NCBI RefSeq assembly: GCF_000259275.1
Contig: NC_017735.1
Coordinates: 806,001-870,000 of the forward strand
Length of the DNA: 64,000 nucleotides
Source of the DNA: Helicobacter cetorum MIT 99-5656
Lineage (GTDB): Bacteria; Campylobacterota; Campylobacteria; Campylobacterales; Helicobacteraceae
Direction: 5' to 3'
This document shows positions 37,521 to 47,646 of the stretch, in pieces (positions within the stretch are counted from its first letter, which is position 1; each line of letters starts with the position of its first letter). The notes under the pieces were generated by a model, which was not told where the DNA came from, made no database searches, and was given only the letters and a program-made list of their open reading frames with translations. The position numbers were made by a program, and so were the translations under genes.

Positions 37521-38225
37521 TTATTGCCTCCCTCTTCTACTTCTTCTAGGCTCTCTTTCTTCTCTAGCATCTTCTTTCTTTTCAAATTGAATGCCTTTTT
37601 GTAAAACTTCCCCTTTGAAAATCCATACTTTTACGCCAATAATACCATATACAGTCATCGCTTCTGCAAAGCCATAATCAATCTTAGCCCTTAAAGTATG
37701 TAATGGCACGCGTCCTTCCATATACCATTCTGTGCGAGCGATTTCAGCCCCTGCTAAACGACCAGAAACACGCACTTTAACACCTTTAGCACCAGATTTT
37801 AATGCCCCTTGCATAACCTTTTTCATCGCACGGCGGAAAGCCACCCTTTTTTCTAATTGAGTCGCTACATTTTCTGCTGCTAATTGAGCATTAGCTTGTG
37901 GGCGTTTGACTTCTTTAATATTAATAGAAACTTCTTTTTTAATGAGCTTTTTTAAGCCTTCTTTGACTTTTTCAATATCCACGCCTTTTTTTCCGATGAT
38001 AAGCCCCGGACGAGCCGCAACCACCGTAACACGCAATTTTTTAGCCGCTCTTTCAATCACAATTTCGCTCACACCCGCATAATAAAGCTCTTTTTTAAGA
38101 AATTTTCTAATCTTGTTGTCTTCATCAATATTGCTTGGAGCTGTGCGAGCGTTAGGAAACCATCTAGAAGTCCAATTCCTATTAATACCTAATCTTAAAC
38201 CTATCGGATTAACTTTTTGTCCCAT
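37521..38225 (-). CDS. rpsC: 30S ribosomal protein S3
   Basis: This 234-residue protein has the KH domain ([18 protein letters not shown]) and the S3 C-terminal domain ([17 protein letters not shown]). The C-terminal tail is rich in Arg, Lys and Glu. It is 3 bases from both rplV and rplP. It lines the mRNA entry tunnel. Confidence 0.97.
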   Translation of the reverse strand: MGQKVNPIGLRLGINRNWTSRWFPNARTAPSNIDEDNKIRKFLKKELYYAGVSEIVIERAAKKLRVTVVAARPGLIIGKKGVDIEKVKEGLKKLIKKEVSINIKEVKRPQANAQLAAENVATQLEKRVAFRRAMKKVMQGALKSGAKGVKVRVSGRLAGAEIARTEWYMEGRVPLHTLRAKIDYGFAEAMTVYGIIGVKVWIFKGEVLQKGIQFEKKEDAREEREPRRSRRGRQ

Positions 38226-38228
38226 GCC

Positions 38229-38597
38229 CTACTTACCTTCTGCTTTATTTTTTTTGTGGCTTTTAGAAGATTTCATTTCTTTCCCTTCTGCTACTTCTAC
38301 CAATACATGAGATGTTGGTTTTCTAATTGCTGTGGCTCTACCCTTAGCTCTTGGCATGGAGCGTCTAAGCACAGGACCTGCATCCACTCTACAAGAAACA
38401 ATCATAGCACTCTTAGCATCTAAAGAGCCATTAGCTATTGCAGAAGCAACCACCTTTGAAAGCACTCTAGCGGCCTTATTAGGCGTAAATTCTAAACTAG
38501 CAATCGCTAATTCTGCATTCATGCCCTGAATTTGTCTTGCAATCAATCTTGCTTTAGTAGGAGATAACCGCACAAATCTTAATAACGCTTTGCTCAT
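38229..38597 (-). CDS. rplV: 50S ribosomal protein L22
   Basis: This 122-residue protein has the L22 core [19 protein letters not shown] and the tunnel hairpin [18 protein letters not shown], plus a Lys/Ser-rich C-terminal tail. It lies 9 bases after rpsS. Confidence 0.97.
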   Translation of the reverse strand: MSKALLRFVRLSPTKARLIARQIQGMNAELAIASLEFTPNKAARVLSKVVASAIANGSLDAKSAMIVSCRVDAGPVLRRSMPRAKGRATAIRKPTSHVLVEVAEGKEMKSSKSHKKNKAEGK

Positions 38598-38606
38598 TTC
38601 TTCCCC

Positions 38607-38888
38607 TTACTTACCAATCTTTTTTTGGACACTGCCCTTGTGTCCCTTAAAGGTTCTTGTAGGAGCAAATTCTCCCAGCTTGTAACCCACATGGTTTTCT
38701 GTGATATATACAGGAACAAAGACTCTTCCGTTATGCACATTATAGGTAAAACCAATCATCTCAGGCAAAATGGTGCTTCTTCTAGACCATGTTTTAATAG
38801 GACGATTATCCTTGCCCTCTTTTGCCTTAAGCGTTTTCTTCATCAAGTGGTCGTCTATAAAAGGACCTTTCTTAATTGACCTAGCCAT
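38607..38888 (-). CDS. rpsS: 30S ribosomal protein S19
   Basis: This 93-residue protein begins [15 protein letters not shown] and ends GSVQKKIGK, with [17 protein letters not shown] and GEFAPTRTF, all invariant S19 features. It lies 11 bases after rplB. Confidence 0.97.
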   Translation of the reverse strand: MARSIKKGPFIDDHLMKKTLKAKEGKDNRPIKTWSRRSTILPEMIGFTYNVHNGRVFVPVYITENHVGYKLGEFAPTRTFKGHKGSVQKKIGK

Positions 38889-38899
38889 TCTTTAACCCT

Positions 38900-39730
38900 T
38901 TATTTATGTTTCTTTCTAGAAATGATGAGCTTATCACTAGCTTTTTTTCTTCTAGTCTTATAGCCCTTAGCTGGAATACCCCAAGGCGATACAGGATGAC
39001 CGCTCGTCCCTGTTTTACCTTCACCACCACCATGCGGGTGATCTACTGGGTTCATCGCACTACCACGAGTTTGTGGGCGAATCCCTCTATGGCGGTTACG
39101 CCCTGCCTTACCAATAGAAACATTGATAAAATCCTCATTCCCTACCACGCCAATAGTCGCCATGCACTCACTCAAAATATAACGCATTTCAGAACTTGGC
39201 ATTCTGAGAATAGTGTATTTGCTTTCTCTACCCATAATTTGAGCACTCATGCCCGCACTTCTTGCTAGCTGTCCACCAGCTCCAGGATGCATTTCAATAT
39301 TATGCACCACGGTTCCAATAGGAATATTTTTCAGCTTCATTGCAAAGCCTACTTTAATATCTAAGCCGCCTTCAGCAGCAATAATGCTATCCCCTACCTT
39401 TAGTCCACTTGGCTGTAAAATGTAGCGCTTATCCCCATCAGGATAAACTACCAATGCGATGCGTGAATTTCTATAAGGGTCGTATTCAATCGCAGAAACT
39501 TTTCCCTCAATATTGTATTTATTGCGTTTAAAATCAATAATGCGGTAGAGTTTTTTAGCCCCACGCTCTTTATGGCGGCTAGTAATGCGCCCATTATTGT
39601 TTCTACCCGCTGTTGCTTTAAGCTTAGTTAGTAAGCCTCTAACACTACTTTTTGCTGTAATGTCTTTAGAATCCAATACAGACATAAAGCGTCTGCTTGG
39701 TGTGTAGGGCTTATAAGTTTTAATCGCCAT
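38900..39730 (-). CDS. rplB: 50S ribosomal protein L2
   Basis: This 276-residue protein has [16 protein letters not shown], the [16 protein letters not shown] segment and the invariant catalytic-region loop [13 protein letters not shown] near the C terminus. It lies 18 bases after rplW. Confidence 0.97.
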   Translation of the reverse strand: MAIKTYKPYTPSRRFMSVLDSKDITAKSSVRGLLTKLKATAGRNNNGRITSRHKERGAKKLYRIIDFKRNKYNIEGKVSAIEYDPYRNSRIALVVYPDGDKRYILQPSGLKVGDSIIAAEGGLDIKVGFAMKLKNIPIGTVVHNIEMHPGAGGQLARSAGMSAQIMGRESKYTILRMPSSEMRYILSECMATIGVVGNEDFINVSIGKAGRNRHRGIRPQTRGSAMNPVDHPHGGGEGKTGTSGHPVSPWGIPAKGYKTRRKKASDKLIISRKKHK

Positions 39731-39748
39731 AGCACTTTCTCCTTTCTA

Positions 39749-40030
39749 CTAAGCGCCAAGGGCGGCAATGCTGGCGCCCTCTGGAACTTTCACATAAAAT
39801 TTCTTAAACGACTTTCTTTGCCCAAGCTTGCCTCTAAAACGCTTGACTTTACCCTCTTGCTTCAAAGAATTGATTTTTAAAGGCTCAAAGCCAAAGTAAG
39901 TTTTAAACACTTCCTTGAGTTGGTTTTTAGTAACATTTTGAGCTGTTTGAACTACTAAAACACCTTTTTCTTGCAATCCTAATGACTTTTCAGTGTAAAG
40001 AATTGACTTTATATCCATGATGTCTGCCAT
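39749..40030 (-). CDS. rplW: 50S ribosomal protein L23
   Basis: This 93-residue protein begins [19 protein letters not shown] and has the L23 pattern with a Lys-rich loop ([20 protein letters not shown]). It lies 3 bases after rplD and forms part of the exit-tunnel docking site for trigger factor and SRP. Confidence 0.96.
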   Translation of the reverse strand: MADIMDIKSILYTEKSLGLQEKGVLVVQTAQNVTKNQLKEVFKTYFGFEPLKINSLKQEGKVKRFRGKLGQRKSFKKFYVKVPEGASIAALGA

Positions 40031-40033
40031 TTT

Positions 40034-40681
40034 TTACTCCTCTGTCTTATCTTGCACAACATGCTGAAAAGCTGCTTCTTCCATAACCACAGAGCTAAAC
40101 GCCGCTAAAAGATAAGCATTTAACTCGCAAACATCAATAATAAGACACTTCTTAAGGTTACTAAAAGCTAACTCAGTGTATTCGTCCATATTCATGCACA
40201 CAAATAAAGTATCTCGCTGCTCTAAAGCTTGAAACATTTTGCTAGCTTCTTTAGTTAAATGTTTTCTTTTATTATCTTCAACCACGCCTTCTATAGCGAT
40301 TTTTTCCACAAGAAAAAGCTTGTTAGCTTGTGCTTTTTCTTCTAAAGCGTATTCCAAAGCTAGACGCTTTTGTTTCTTGTTGATTTTAAGATTGTAATTG
40401 CGGTTATTTGTAGCCCCATGAGATACACCCCCGCCTACAAATACAGGCGAAGTGATACTTCCTGCTCTAGCTCTTCCGCCCCCTTTTTGTGCCCAAGGCT
40501 TTCTACCACCTCCGCTGACCTCAGAGCGGTTTTTACTCTTAGCGGTATTTGCACGCATAGAAGATAAATAGTGCTTTACATATAGATAGAGATTATGGCT
40601 GTTGATATTCTCATATCTTTTAGGTAATTCAACATTACCCTTTTCTTTCAAATGGCTGTCTAAAACGATGGCCTTACTCAT
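40034..40681 (-). CDS. rplD: 50S ribosomal protein L4
   Basis: This 215-residue protein has the tunnel loop [19 protein letters not shown] and the following [13 protein letters not shown], typical of L4. L4 represses the S10 operon in E. coli; no equivalent leader structure is visible here. It lies about 35 bases after rplC. Confidence 0.97.
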   Translation of the reverse strand: MSKAIVLDSHLKEKGNVELPKRYENINSHNLYLYVKHYLSSMRANTAKSKNRSEVSGGGRKPWAQKGGGRARAGSITSPVFVGGGVSHGATNNRNYNLKINKKQKRLALEYALEEKAQANKLFLVEKIAIEGVVEDNKRKHLTKEASKMFQALEQRDTLFVCMNMDEYTELAFSNLKKCLIIDVCELNAYLLAAFSSVVMEEAAFQHVVQDKTEE

Positions 40682-40716
40682 ATCAAACCCTTTATATTAT
40701 ATATTCAATTATGGTT

Positions 40717-41292
40717 TTATAACGCTCTAATGCGTCCATAAGCACCAGAAAAACCGGCTACTGAACCCTTTAGCACTAATACCATGCTTTCTTTATCAAA
40801 AGAAACAACCTCGTTTTGACAAGTTACTAGCTCATTGCCATAATGCCCTGCCATTTTCCTACCCTTTTGCACTCTTCCTGGCCATTCTCTATTACCGATA
40901 GAACCGGGGCGGCGATGGAAACGGCTACCATGAGCTGCAGGACCACCTTGGAAATTCCAACGCTTCATGACCCCTGCAAAACCTCGCCCCTTAGTCTTAA
41001 AGCTCGCCTTAACTCTCTTAAGTGTTTCCAAAACGCTTACATCTAAGTCGCCAAGCTCTTGCTGATGAGTTGCTTTTAAGGTAGCGAAGTGGTTAAACTC
41101 TTTGCTGAGCTGGTATTTCTTTTGCTGACCCTCAATCGCCTTATTATGTTTCTTATGCATCGCATAGGCTACTAAAGCTTTTCCATTTTCTAGCTGGCAC
41201 ACCTTAGCTTGTAAAACTTTAAGCAAAGTTACAGGCGTGCTGTTAGCATCAATGGTGCGGCTCATGCCTATCTTTTGAACTAAAAATTCCAT
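40717..41292 (-). CDS. rplC: 50S ribosomal protein L3
   Basis: This 191-residue protein has the L3 signature [18 protein letters not shown] and KMAGHYGNE. It is a little shorter than E. coli L3 (209), with the same core. It lies about 38 bases after rpsJ. Confidence 0.97.
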   Translation of the reverse strand: MEFLVQKIGMSRTIDANSTPVTLLKVLQAKVCQLENGKALVAYAMHKKHNKAIEGQQKKYQLSKEFNHFATLKATHQQELGDLDVSVLETLKRVKASFKTKGRGFAGVMKRWNFQGGPAAHGSRFHRRPGSIGNREWPGRVQKGRKMAGHYGNELVTCQNEVVSFDKESMVLVLKGSVAGFSGAYGRIRAL

Positions 41293-41330
41293 ATTCTAAC
41301 CCTTATTTTATTAGTCTCAATGCGTTCAAA

Positions 41331-41645
41331 CTACTTAGTTTCCATAGAAGTAACTTCTACATCTACTTCTGGAGCTAAGTCTAACTTCATCAAGCTATCT
41401 ACGGTTTCTGGGGTGGCCGAAATAATATCAATCAATCGGCTATAAACCCTAATCTCAAACTGCTCTCTTGAATCCTTGTTGATGTGTGGAGAGCGTAAAA
41501 CGGTGTAACGCTTGTTCTTAGTCGGTAAAGGAATAGGCCCTCTAATTTCAGAACCTGAACGCTTTACTGCTTCCACAATAGCCACAACGGAGCGGTCCAA
41601 CACCCTATGGTCATAAGCTTTGAGCTTCAACCTGATTTTTTCCAT
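41331..41645 (-). CDS. rpsJ: 30S ribosomal protein S10
   Basis: This 104-residue protein begins [20 protein letters not shown], the normal S10 start. The frame is open to 41675, but AGGAGAG lies before the ATG at 41645. It is the first gene of the minus-strand S10-spc-alpha operon, divergent from the ATPase gene at 41847. It has [18 protein letters not shown]. Confidence 0.97.
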   Translation of the reverse strand: MEKIRLKLKAYDHRVLDRSVVAIVEAVKRSGSEIRGPIPLPTKNKRYTVLRSPHINKDSREQFEIRVYSRLIDIISATPETVDSLMKLDLAPEVDVEVTSMETK

Positions 41646-41846
41646 AAAAAACTCTCCTAAAAGAACTCGTTTCATTCACTTGTAGAACCGAACAAAACAA
41701 TAAAATAAAAACTAAAATACTACTAAAAATGCGTAGTTTAGTCAATAATTTTTGCGATTTTTAGGCACTTTTTGGGGATTTTTACTTCCTTTTTATAAGG
41801 AAATATGGCATGCTTTTGAAATTCAATCTAGTTAAAAGGAAGTTTT
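41646..41846. promoter_or_regulatory. divergent promoter region of the S10 operon and the ATPase gene
   Basis: This AT-rich gap of about 200 bases must hold the promoter of the minus-strand r-protein operon and that of the plus-strand ATPase gene. The plus-strand ATG at 41847 is preceded by AAAAGGAAG. No perfect -10 box stands out, so no single promoter can be placed with confidence. No RNA gene is visible. Confidence 0.4.
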
Positions 41847-42941
41847 ATGCCCCTTTCTTGCTTGCACCCTTTTGGACCTTTTGAAACCCCTAATGAACCT
41901 AACTTAAACAATCCGCTTTTAGATTCTCATTTGAGCGATAAAATCTGTCTTTTAGGTCCTATAAAATCCGGCAAAACTTCGTTTGCTCTCAAACTAGCTA
42001 AAAGCTTTAAAAACCCTGTATACATAGATTATGATGATATGCGTTTAAATAAAGATATTCTCAGCTCATGGCTATTAAAATGGCATTTAGAAAAGAAAAT
42101 GGACTTACTTATTTTAGACAATGTAGAGCCATTAGATTTTAGCCTACCAAAACTTCCTAAAATCATTCTCATTCCCAGCCATTTAAGCCCCATAGTGCCA
42201 CAAGATTTTAGCCCATGTTACACGCTGGGGCTGAGCTTCAAAGAATATGGCGTTTTTTTCAAATCTAATATTCCTAAAAACACTCTCTTTAACCGCTTTT
42301 TAAGAGACGGCAACTCTTTGGATTTACTTTTTTCTGAAAATGAAAAAGAAAAAATTCTCAAAAAACAAAAGAATATTAAACTGGTATTTCAAACCTATGC
42401 CCCCCTAATGGCTAAAATATGTGCTTACCAAGCTCGGTTTGTCAGTGCCTTTTATCTCTATACGCAATTCAAAAAAGAACTTAAAATCTCTAAAGACACC
42501 CTTTACAAATTTTTACACACACTAGAAAAACAACACACCATTTTTTTAGTCAATAGTTTTGAAAGCAATAAAACCAAATTGTATTTATGCGATTTCGCTT
42601 TGCCCTATAGCTTGACTTCTAGCCCATCGCTTTTAAGCATTTTTGAAAACATGGTTTTTTTAGAGCTTTACAAACAGCTCCCCACTCATACAATTCACTC
42701 CCATGATAACGGAATCTTTATATTGTGTGAAAACGCTACAAAGAAACTCGCTCTCATCGCCCATGCTTTCCCTACGCAAAGCTTTTTAGAAAAACAGCTT
42801 GCATGGTGCAATCAGCATGGATTTTCAAAAATCATTGTCGTTTCTATCAACGCCCATACTTTACCTGTAGTGGCTAATGACTCTTACAAACACCTTAATT
42901 TTATTGATTTTTCTTTGAATGTTAAATCCATTTTGATATAA
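41847..42941 (+). CDS. P-loop ATPase (AAA_14 / DUF4143-like)
   Basis: This 364-residue protein has a Walker A GPIKSGKT (37-44), a Walker B LLILDNVEP near 90 and a C-terminal segment ENMVFLELYKQLP typical of DUF4143-type ATPases, a widespread family of unknown cellular role. It lacks membrane segments. H. pylori has a homologue in the same place next to rpsJ. The stop codon is followed after one base by the CTATAT array; if the stop were lost, translation would run on as repeated Ser-Ile. Confidence 0.85.
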   Translation: MPLSCLHPFGPFETPNEPNLNNPLLDSHLSDKICLLGPIKSGKTSFALKLAKSFKNPVYIDYDDMRLNKDILSSWLLKWHLEKKMDLLILDNVEPLDFSLPKLPKIILIPSHLSPIVPQDFSPCYTLGLSFKEYGVFFKSNIPKNTLFNRFLRDGNSLDLLFSENEKEKILKKQKNIKLVFQTYAPLMAKICAYQARFVSAFYLYTQFKKELKISKDTLYKFLHTLEKQHTIFLVNSFESNKTKLYLCDFALPYSLTSSPSLLSIFENMVFLELYKQLPTHTIHSHDNGIFILCENATKKLALIAHAFPTQSFLEKQLAWCNQHGFSKIIVVSINAHTLPVVANDSYKHLNFIDFSLNVKSILI

Positions 42942-42942
42942 T

Positions 42943-43020
42943 CTATATCTATATCTATATCTATATCTATATCTATATCTATATCTATATCTATATCTAT
43001 ATCTATATCTATATCTATAT
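42943..43020 (+). repeat. perfect tandem repeat, 13 copies of CTATAT
   Basis: Thirteen uninterrupted copies of the hexamer CTATAT run from 42943 to 43020 (78 bases). They begin one base after the stop codon of the upstream ATPase gene and end about 170 bases before the secreted-protein gene at 43193. A perfect array like this mutates by slippage; because the unit is 6 bases it changes spacing, not frame. Its reverse complement is (ATATAG)n, so DNA flexibility or promoter spacing could be affected. Confidence 0.95.
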
Positions 43021-43097
43021 TAAATTATTACTACTAAATTTTTTATATTATTAAATTATTTTATTTTAATTTAAGCTAACTCTCTATAAACTTTGGC

Positions 43098-43163
43098 TTC
43101 CACTTTTAGCGGTTTGTGAGAATAGAAATACAAGTATCACTTACTATATCGGCAAAAGTGGAA
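43098..43163. repeat. inverted repeat upstream of the secreted-protein gene
   Basis: TTCCACTTTT at 43098-43107 and AAAAGTGGAA at 43154-43163 are perfect 10-base inverted arms separated by 46 bases. They flank the region where a promoter for the gene at 43193 would lie. They may be operator half-sites or form a stem in a leader RNA. Confidence 0.5.
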
Positions 43164-43192
43164 ATATTTTCTGTATTTGAAAGGAATTTATC

Positions 43193-43774
43193 ATGAAAAT
43201 ATTAAAAACCTTAAGCTTATATGCTTTTTTGTTTTTAGGACTTTTAAGTCATAGTGCGAACGCTGAAAAAATGCGAGACATCGCAAACTATCCCCACTGG
43301 CTCAAACTCAATCTCTTTGAACTAGATAATCCTCGCAACCAATATGTAGGTTCAGCCTTAATAAATGATGACAGGCACGATTTCTACGCTAGTTTCATCT
43401 CCCATGACAATAAGCTACCTCCCGTTAAAAACGCCGAGAGAATCGCCCTTGTAAGAGCCAAGTTAAACGCCTACAGCTCTTTAGAGGCCATTTTAATCGC
43501 TAAGAGAATGCGAGAACATATTTATGCAATCCTAGAACCTAAGGACAGAAACATTAACAGCTTGTTTAAAATTGTTAATTTTTTGGTGTCTAAGTCTATT
43601 TTAGCTAAAGAATTTGTTGATACAGCCAACCGTCGTGTGTATATTATGGTGCAATTCCCCTTCGTTGCCCCCGAGGAGCTTGGTGCCTACTTTAAGGGGC
43701 AAGACATAGAACTTTCTTTCAGCACCGCCAAAGCCGTAAGCGTGATGCTAAACAAGACTTTGTTCAACATCTAA
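43193..43774 (+). CDS. secreted hypothetical protein (signal peptide)
   Basis: This 193-residue protein has a clear Sec signal peptide, [18 protein letters not shown] with a likely cleavage at SANA (about 24). The mature part has no second membrane segment or cysteine pattern. It contains a repeated-looking alpha/beta region ([22 protein letters not shown]) reminiscent of LPP20-family outer-surface proteins, but I cannot assign a family. AAAGGAA precedes the ATG. Its last 27 bases overlap the 3' end of the convergent rnhB. Confidence 0.8.
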   Translation: MKILKTLSLYAFLFLGLLSHSANAEKMRDIANYPHWLKLNLFELDNPRNQYVGSALINDDRHDFYASFISHDNKLPPVKNAERIALVRAKLNAYSSLEAILIAKRMREHIYAILEPKDRNINSLFKIVNFLVSKSILAKEFVDTANRRVYIMVQFPFVAPEELGAYFKGQDIELSFSTAKAVSVMLNKTLFNI

Positions 43775-44341
43775 GCTTTTAATCACAAAGCTACGCCGAT
43801 GAAAGGGCGTAGCTCCTAGCTTAGCTATCGCTTCTATATGCTTTTTAGTCCCATAACCACAATTTTTATCCCAGCCGTATTCTTTAAACAAGGCGTGCAA
43901 TTCTAACATTTCCCTATCTTTAGAAGCTTTTGCCAAAATAGAAGCCATAGAAATTTGAATGATTTTATCATCACCTTTAATGATTGTTTGTAAGTTAGGG
44001 TACTTTTGATTGAGACCAAATGCCGTATTGCCATCTATGTAAATATCTTTAGCATAAGAACTTAAATTTTCTAAAATTTCTTGCATGGATTTTTTTAGAC
44101 ACACGCCTAAACCCCAACTATCAATTTCATCCGCACTTTTTGTAGCGATATAGAATTTCACATCATCACACGATTTAATTTTTTCTTCTAAAAGAAAGCG
44201 TTTCTTTTGAGTGAGTTTCTTGCTGTCTTTGACACCCATTTTTAAAAATTCTAACGCTATCTCTTCTTCGCACACCACTCCAGCTACAAAAAGCGAACCG
44301 GCCAAACACCCCCTACCTGCTTCATCAATGCCTAAGGTCAT
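43748..44341 (-). CDS. rnhB: ribonuclease HII
   Basis: This 197-residue protein begins [15 protein letters not shown], the RNase HII signature whose Asp-Glu are the first catalytic residues. A later Asp is in [11 protein letters not shown] and the fourth in the [15 protein letters not shown] motif. It removes ribonucleotides embedded in DNA. Its 3' end overlaps the convergent secreted-protein gene by 27 bases. The upstream gap to fumC contains a run of eight G on this strand. Confidence 0.95.
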   Translation of the reverse strand: MTLGIDEAGRGCLAGSLFVAGVVCEEEIALEFLKMGVKDSKKLTQKKRFLLEEKIKSCDDVKFYIATKSADEIDSWGLGVCLKKSMQEILENLSSYAKDIYIDGNTAFGLNQKYPNLQTIIKGDDKIIQISMASILAKASKDREMLELHALFKEYGWDKNCGYGTKKHIEAIAKLGATPFHRRSFVIKSLDVEQSLV

Positions 44342-44398
44342 TCTGACTAAAACCTTTTGCTATCACTTATTATTAAAATCCAACCCCCCCCTATTGCT

Positions 44399-45790
44399 CT
44401 ACGCCTTAGGTCCTATCATTTTTTCAGGCACAACAAATTTATCAAAATCCTCCGCACTCAATAGATTTAACTCCACAGCGCTTTCTTTTAAAGAAATGCC
44501 TTTTTTGTGGGCGTTTTTAGCAATTTTGGCGGCGTTTTCATAGCCCACATGCGGATTTAGAGCGGTTACTAGCATTAAAGAATGGTGCAAGTAATAATCT
44601 ATCTTTTCAATATTAGGTTCAATGCCGCTCGCACAATGGGCATTAAAACTCTCCATACTATCTGCTAATAGCCTTAGGCTTTGCAAAAAATTATAAATAA
44701 TCACCGGTTTAAAAACATTCAACTCAAAATTACCTTGACTAGCAGCAATACCAATAGCAGTGTCATTACCCATAACTTGCACGGCTACCATAGTCATGGC
44801 TTCACATTGTGTAGGATTAACTTTGCCAGGCATTATAGAACTCCCTGGCTCATTTTCAGGGATATTCAATTCGCCCAAACCACAGCGTGGCCCACTAGCA
44901 AGCCACCTAATATCATTAGCGATTTTCATTAAGTTTGCAGCTAGTGCCTTAAAAGCCCCATGGGCGTAAGTGAGTGCGTCATGGCTAGTGAGTGCGTGGA
45001 ATTTATTAGGAGCTGAGATAAATTTTACACCTGTAAATTGTGTAAGCTCTTCAGCCACTTTTTCACTCAACTCAAGATGTGCGTTTAGCCCCGTGCCTAC
45101 CGCTGTGCCACCTATGGCTAATTCTCTTAAATGCTCCAAACTCTCTAAAATCTGGGATTTGTTATGCTCTAGCATGCTCACATAACCGCTAAATTCTTGC
45201 CCCAAAGTCAAAGGCGTAGCGTCTTGTAAATGCGTGCGCCCAATTTTAACAATCTCTTTAAATTCTTTGCTCTTTTCTTTGAAAGTTTTTAATAAATTCT
45301 CTAAACTAGGAAGTAATTTATTGGTGATTTCTAACACGCTCACAATATGCATGGCTGTTGGAAAAGTGTCGTTTGAGCTTTGAGACATATTTACATCATC
45401 ATTAGGGTGAATGAGTTTTTTCTCTCTAAAATTACCCCCTAAAATCTCAGTGGCTTTATTAGCTATGACTTCATTTAAGTTCATATTAGTTTGTGTGCCA
45501 GAACCCGTTTGCCATATAGCTAGTGGGAATTCGCCACACAATTCGCCTTTCAAAATACACTCACACGCTTTAACAATGGCTTGTGATTTTTCTTCGCTTA
45601 ATTTTCCTAGCTTGTGGTTAACTACCGCTAGACTTCTTTTAAGCTTTGCAAACGCTCCGATTAATTCTTTTGGCATTTTCTCTGTGCCGATTTTAAAGTT
45701 TTCAAAACTTCGTTGCGTTTGAGCCCCCCAATACTTGCTGTCATCTACTTTGACTTCGCCCATAGTGTCATGTTCAATTCTAAATTGCAT
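44399..45790 (-). CDS. fumC: fumarate hydratase class II
   Basis: This 463-residue fumarase/aspartase-family protein has the signature [11 protein letters not shown] and the [14 protein letters not shown] region. The start at 45790 ([13 protein letters not shown]) is used instead of an ORF start 78 bases upstream because AAGGA precedes it and it aligns with fumarases. It interconverts fumarate and malate in the branched TCA/fumarate-respiration pathway of Helicobacter. It lies downstream of the hydroxylase homologue on the same strand. Confidence 0.96.
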   Translation of the reverse strand: MQFRIEHDTMGEVKVDDSKYWGAQTQRSFENFKIGTEKMPKELIGAFAKLKRSLAVVNHKLGKLSEEKSQAIVKACECILKGELCGEFPLAIWQTGSGTQTNMNLNEVIANKATEILGGNFREKKLIHPNDDVNMSQSSNDTFPTAMHIVSVLEITNKLLPSLENLLKTFKEKSKEFKEIVKIGRTHLQDATPLTLGQEFSGYVSMLEHNKSQILESLEHLRELAIGGTAVGTGLNAHLELSEKVAEELTQFTGVKFISAPNKFHALTSHDALTYAHGAFKALAANLMKIANDIRWLASGPRCGLGELNIPENEPGSSIMPGKVNPTQCEAMTMVAVQVMGNDTAIGIAASQGNFELNVFKPVIIYNFLQSLRLLADSMESFNAHCASGIEPNIEKIDYYLHHSLMLVTALNPHVGYENAAKIAKNAHKKGISLKESAVELNLLSAEDFDKFVVPEKMIGPKA

Positions 45791-45855
45791 GCTAATCCTT
45801 TGAATTTGATTTGTAAAAACCACAACAAGATAGCATAAACTCTTATACCTTCTCC

Positions 45856-47557
45856 TTATAAAGCACAATTTTTTTCAACTTCTTTAAAATAGACCGCACT
45901 AGGATTAATATAAATATTGGTGAAATGAAACCAAAAAGCGCTTTCATAGGTGTTGGGACTGCGTAAGATTCTACAATGAAATCCAATAGAAAAATCTTCA
46001 AAAGGCAAAGCATGTTTGATAACACAAGCTAGAATTTCAGCCCTAACTTTTAATTGCATCACTCTAAAATTTTCTTTTTCTTTTAAGGGGATTTCATTAG
46101 GTTCTAAAACCCTAAAATTTTGAGTGTCAAAATTAGCCTCAACACATGCACCTACCACTACACTAAAATCATCGTTAGTAGGTATAAAAGTAACGATTTG
46201 CTTGTCAAAATATTGAGCGTTTTTTAGATATTCTATTAAGGCATGAGAGTCATATTGATAATATTTTTTATATAAATCAATGTAAAATTCTGGCTCAAAA
46301 TCTTTGATAAAACTTGTTTTTAAGAGGGTTTTAATTAAATCTTTGCCCTTAAAAGAAAGTTTGGTAGCATTATTTGGCTCAATATAGGCAATATTATTTT
46401 TCTCACACAAACTTTCATAATCTTTAGGAGCGTTTTTAACATTGTATTCTTTAATAAAGCTGTCTCTCTTAGCCTCTTCGCTAAACATGCCTGCATAGGG
46501 CATATAAAATTTTGGCATAGTAACTTGCATCATCTTAGCTACATGATTTTTTAACTGCATTCTAGTTTGAGCGCTAATTTTTTGCTTTTCTTCTAAAGAG
46601 TAGTTATCAAAGCATAAGGGAAACCCGCTTGAGCCACTCGCAAAGGAAGTGGCTAACATGGTAATATCTTTAGGCAATACATAATGGTTTAAAAAATTAC
46701 TATCCACAGAAAGTAAGACTTCATGGTTGTCTAAACATAGATACAACCCACTATCATCTCTAAAATCTCCTGATTTTAAAATGCTGACTTGAATTTTAGA
46801 GTCAAGTGAGATAATTTTTTTAAAATCAAGAGCATGGATATTGTTAAATCCAAGCCCCCTTAAGGAGTTTTCTACACTTTTGGATTCAAAATTAGGGATA
46901 ATGAACGGCTTGTCTTTAGGCACAAGTGCTAGAGTTTGAGCATTTAAATGGTCTGGGTGGTTGTGTGAAATATAAATAAAATCTGCACTCTTTAAATGCT
47001 TTATAGCTTCTTTGGTGCTAGGTTCTTTATGCCACCACCCACCTAAAAAGCAAGGTCCTATTAGCCATGGGTCAGTGATAATTTTCACTCCATTACACTC
47101 AAAAAACAAGCTTGCATGGTTTAAATACTCACAAGAAAACTCGCCTTTTTCAGTCCCTTTGAATGGATTTTTTAAATGTGAAATTTTAGAAACGCTCAAA
47201 ATATTATTTTTAATGGTGTAATTGCTTAAAGGGGCTTTTTTGATGCCATTTTGATAAGTTAAAGTTCTAATATCTAATTTCCAAGAGTGGCTAGGACAAG
47301 TTAAAATAGGGTCTTTTAAAATCGTAGCTTGCAATAAAGAAGTTTCTTTAAATTCAACCTCTTTGGAACACAAGCACCCTCCCATATGCTCACATACACT
47401 ATCAATAAGCCACTCAATTTGTGAATTTTTGTATTTGGCATAAAATAAAATTTTACTTTTATCGCTTAGTGCCACAATTGCTTCATCTAATGGGGGGGGG
47501 GGGTAAAAGATAGCTGTCGTAAATCTCTTCTTCTAAAAATTTACCTAAAACTTCCAT
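45856..47557 (-). CDS. CMP-N-acetylneuraminate hydroxylase (CMAH) homologue, phase-variable, out of frame here
   Basis: From the internal GTG at 47475 the frame encodes 539 residues. An N-terminal Rieske domain has Cys28-x-His30 and Cys60-x2-His63 followed by WKLD. A metallo-beta-lactamase-like domain has DPWLIGP (135-141), GGWWHKEP and HNHPDH (171-176). Segments matching vertebrate CMAH include [28 protein letters not shown] and the late IGFHCRILR...FWFHF. CMAH converts CMP-Neu5Ac to CMP-Neu5Gc. A better start is the ATG at 47557, preceded by AAGGA and a TGATAAAAT extended -10. From there a C12 tract (G12 on the plus strand, 47492-47503) puts the protein out of frame after 24 residues (stop at 47483). 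With 11 or 14 C it would read about 566 residues, near mammalian CMAH length. It is absent from this place in H. pylori as I know it. Confidence 0.8.
47492..47503 (-). repeat. C12 homopolymer tract (phase-variation switch)
   Basis: Twelve C on the minus strand lie 54 bases (18 codons) after the ATG of the hydroxylase homologue. Tracts of this length are the common phase-variation device in Helicobacter. With n C the downstream frame is open only if n leaves remainder 2 when divided by 3, so 12 is OFF. Confidence 0.9.
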
Positions 47558-47586
47558 GTTCTAATCCTTTCTCTTAAAATAAAGCC

Positions 47587-47592
47587 ATTTTA
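47587..47592 (-). promoter_or_regulatory. extended -10 of the hydroxylase gene
   Basis: On the minus strand TGATAAAAT lies about 30 bases before the ATG at 47557; TAAAAT corresponds to plus-strand 47587-47592. It is a typical extended -10 and gives a leader of about 22 bases with AAGGA before the ATG. Confidence 0.5.
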
Positions 47593-47646
47593 TCAAAAAA
47601 TGACTTCCACAATTTTTACACAAAAGACAACTACAATTCACACACA

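Noticed and set aside
33082-41645. Many long plus-strand open frames opposite the ribosomal operon
   Set aside because: They are antisense shadows of r-protein genes with no ribosome sites and no recognisable domains.
42943-43020. CTATAT array as a CRISPR
   Set aside because: The repeat units are only 6 bases, contiguous and without spacers, and no cas genes are nearby. It is a simple tandem repeat.
44384-44391. Run of eight C (G on the minus strand) between fumC and rnhB as a switch
   Set aside because: It lies outside any coding sequence, about 40 bases before the rnhB ATG, without a visible promoter around it. It may vary, but no effect can be inferred.
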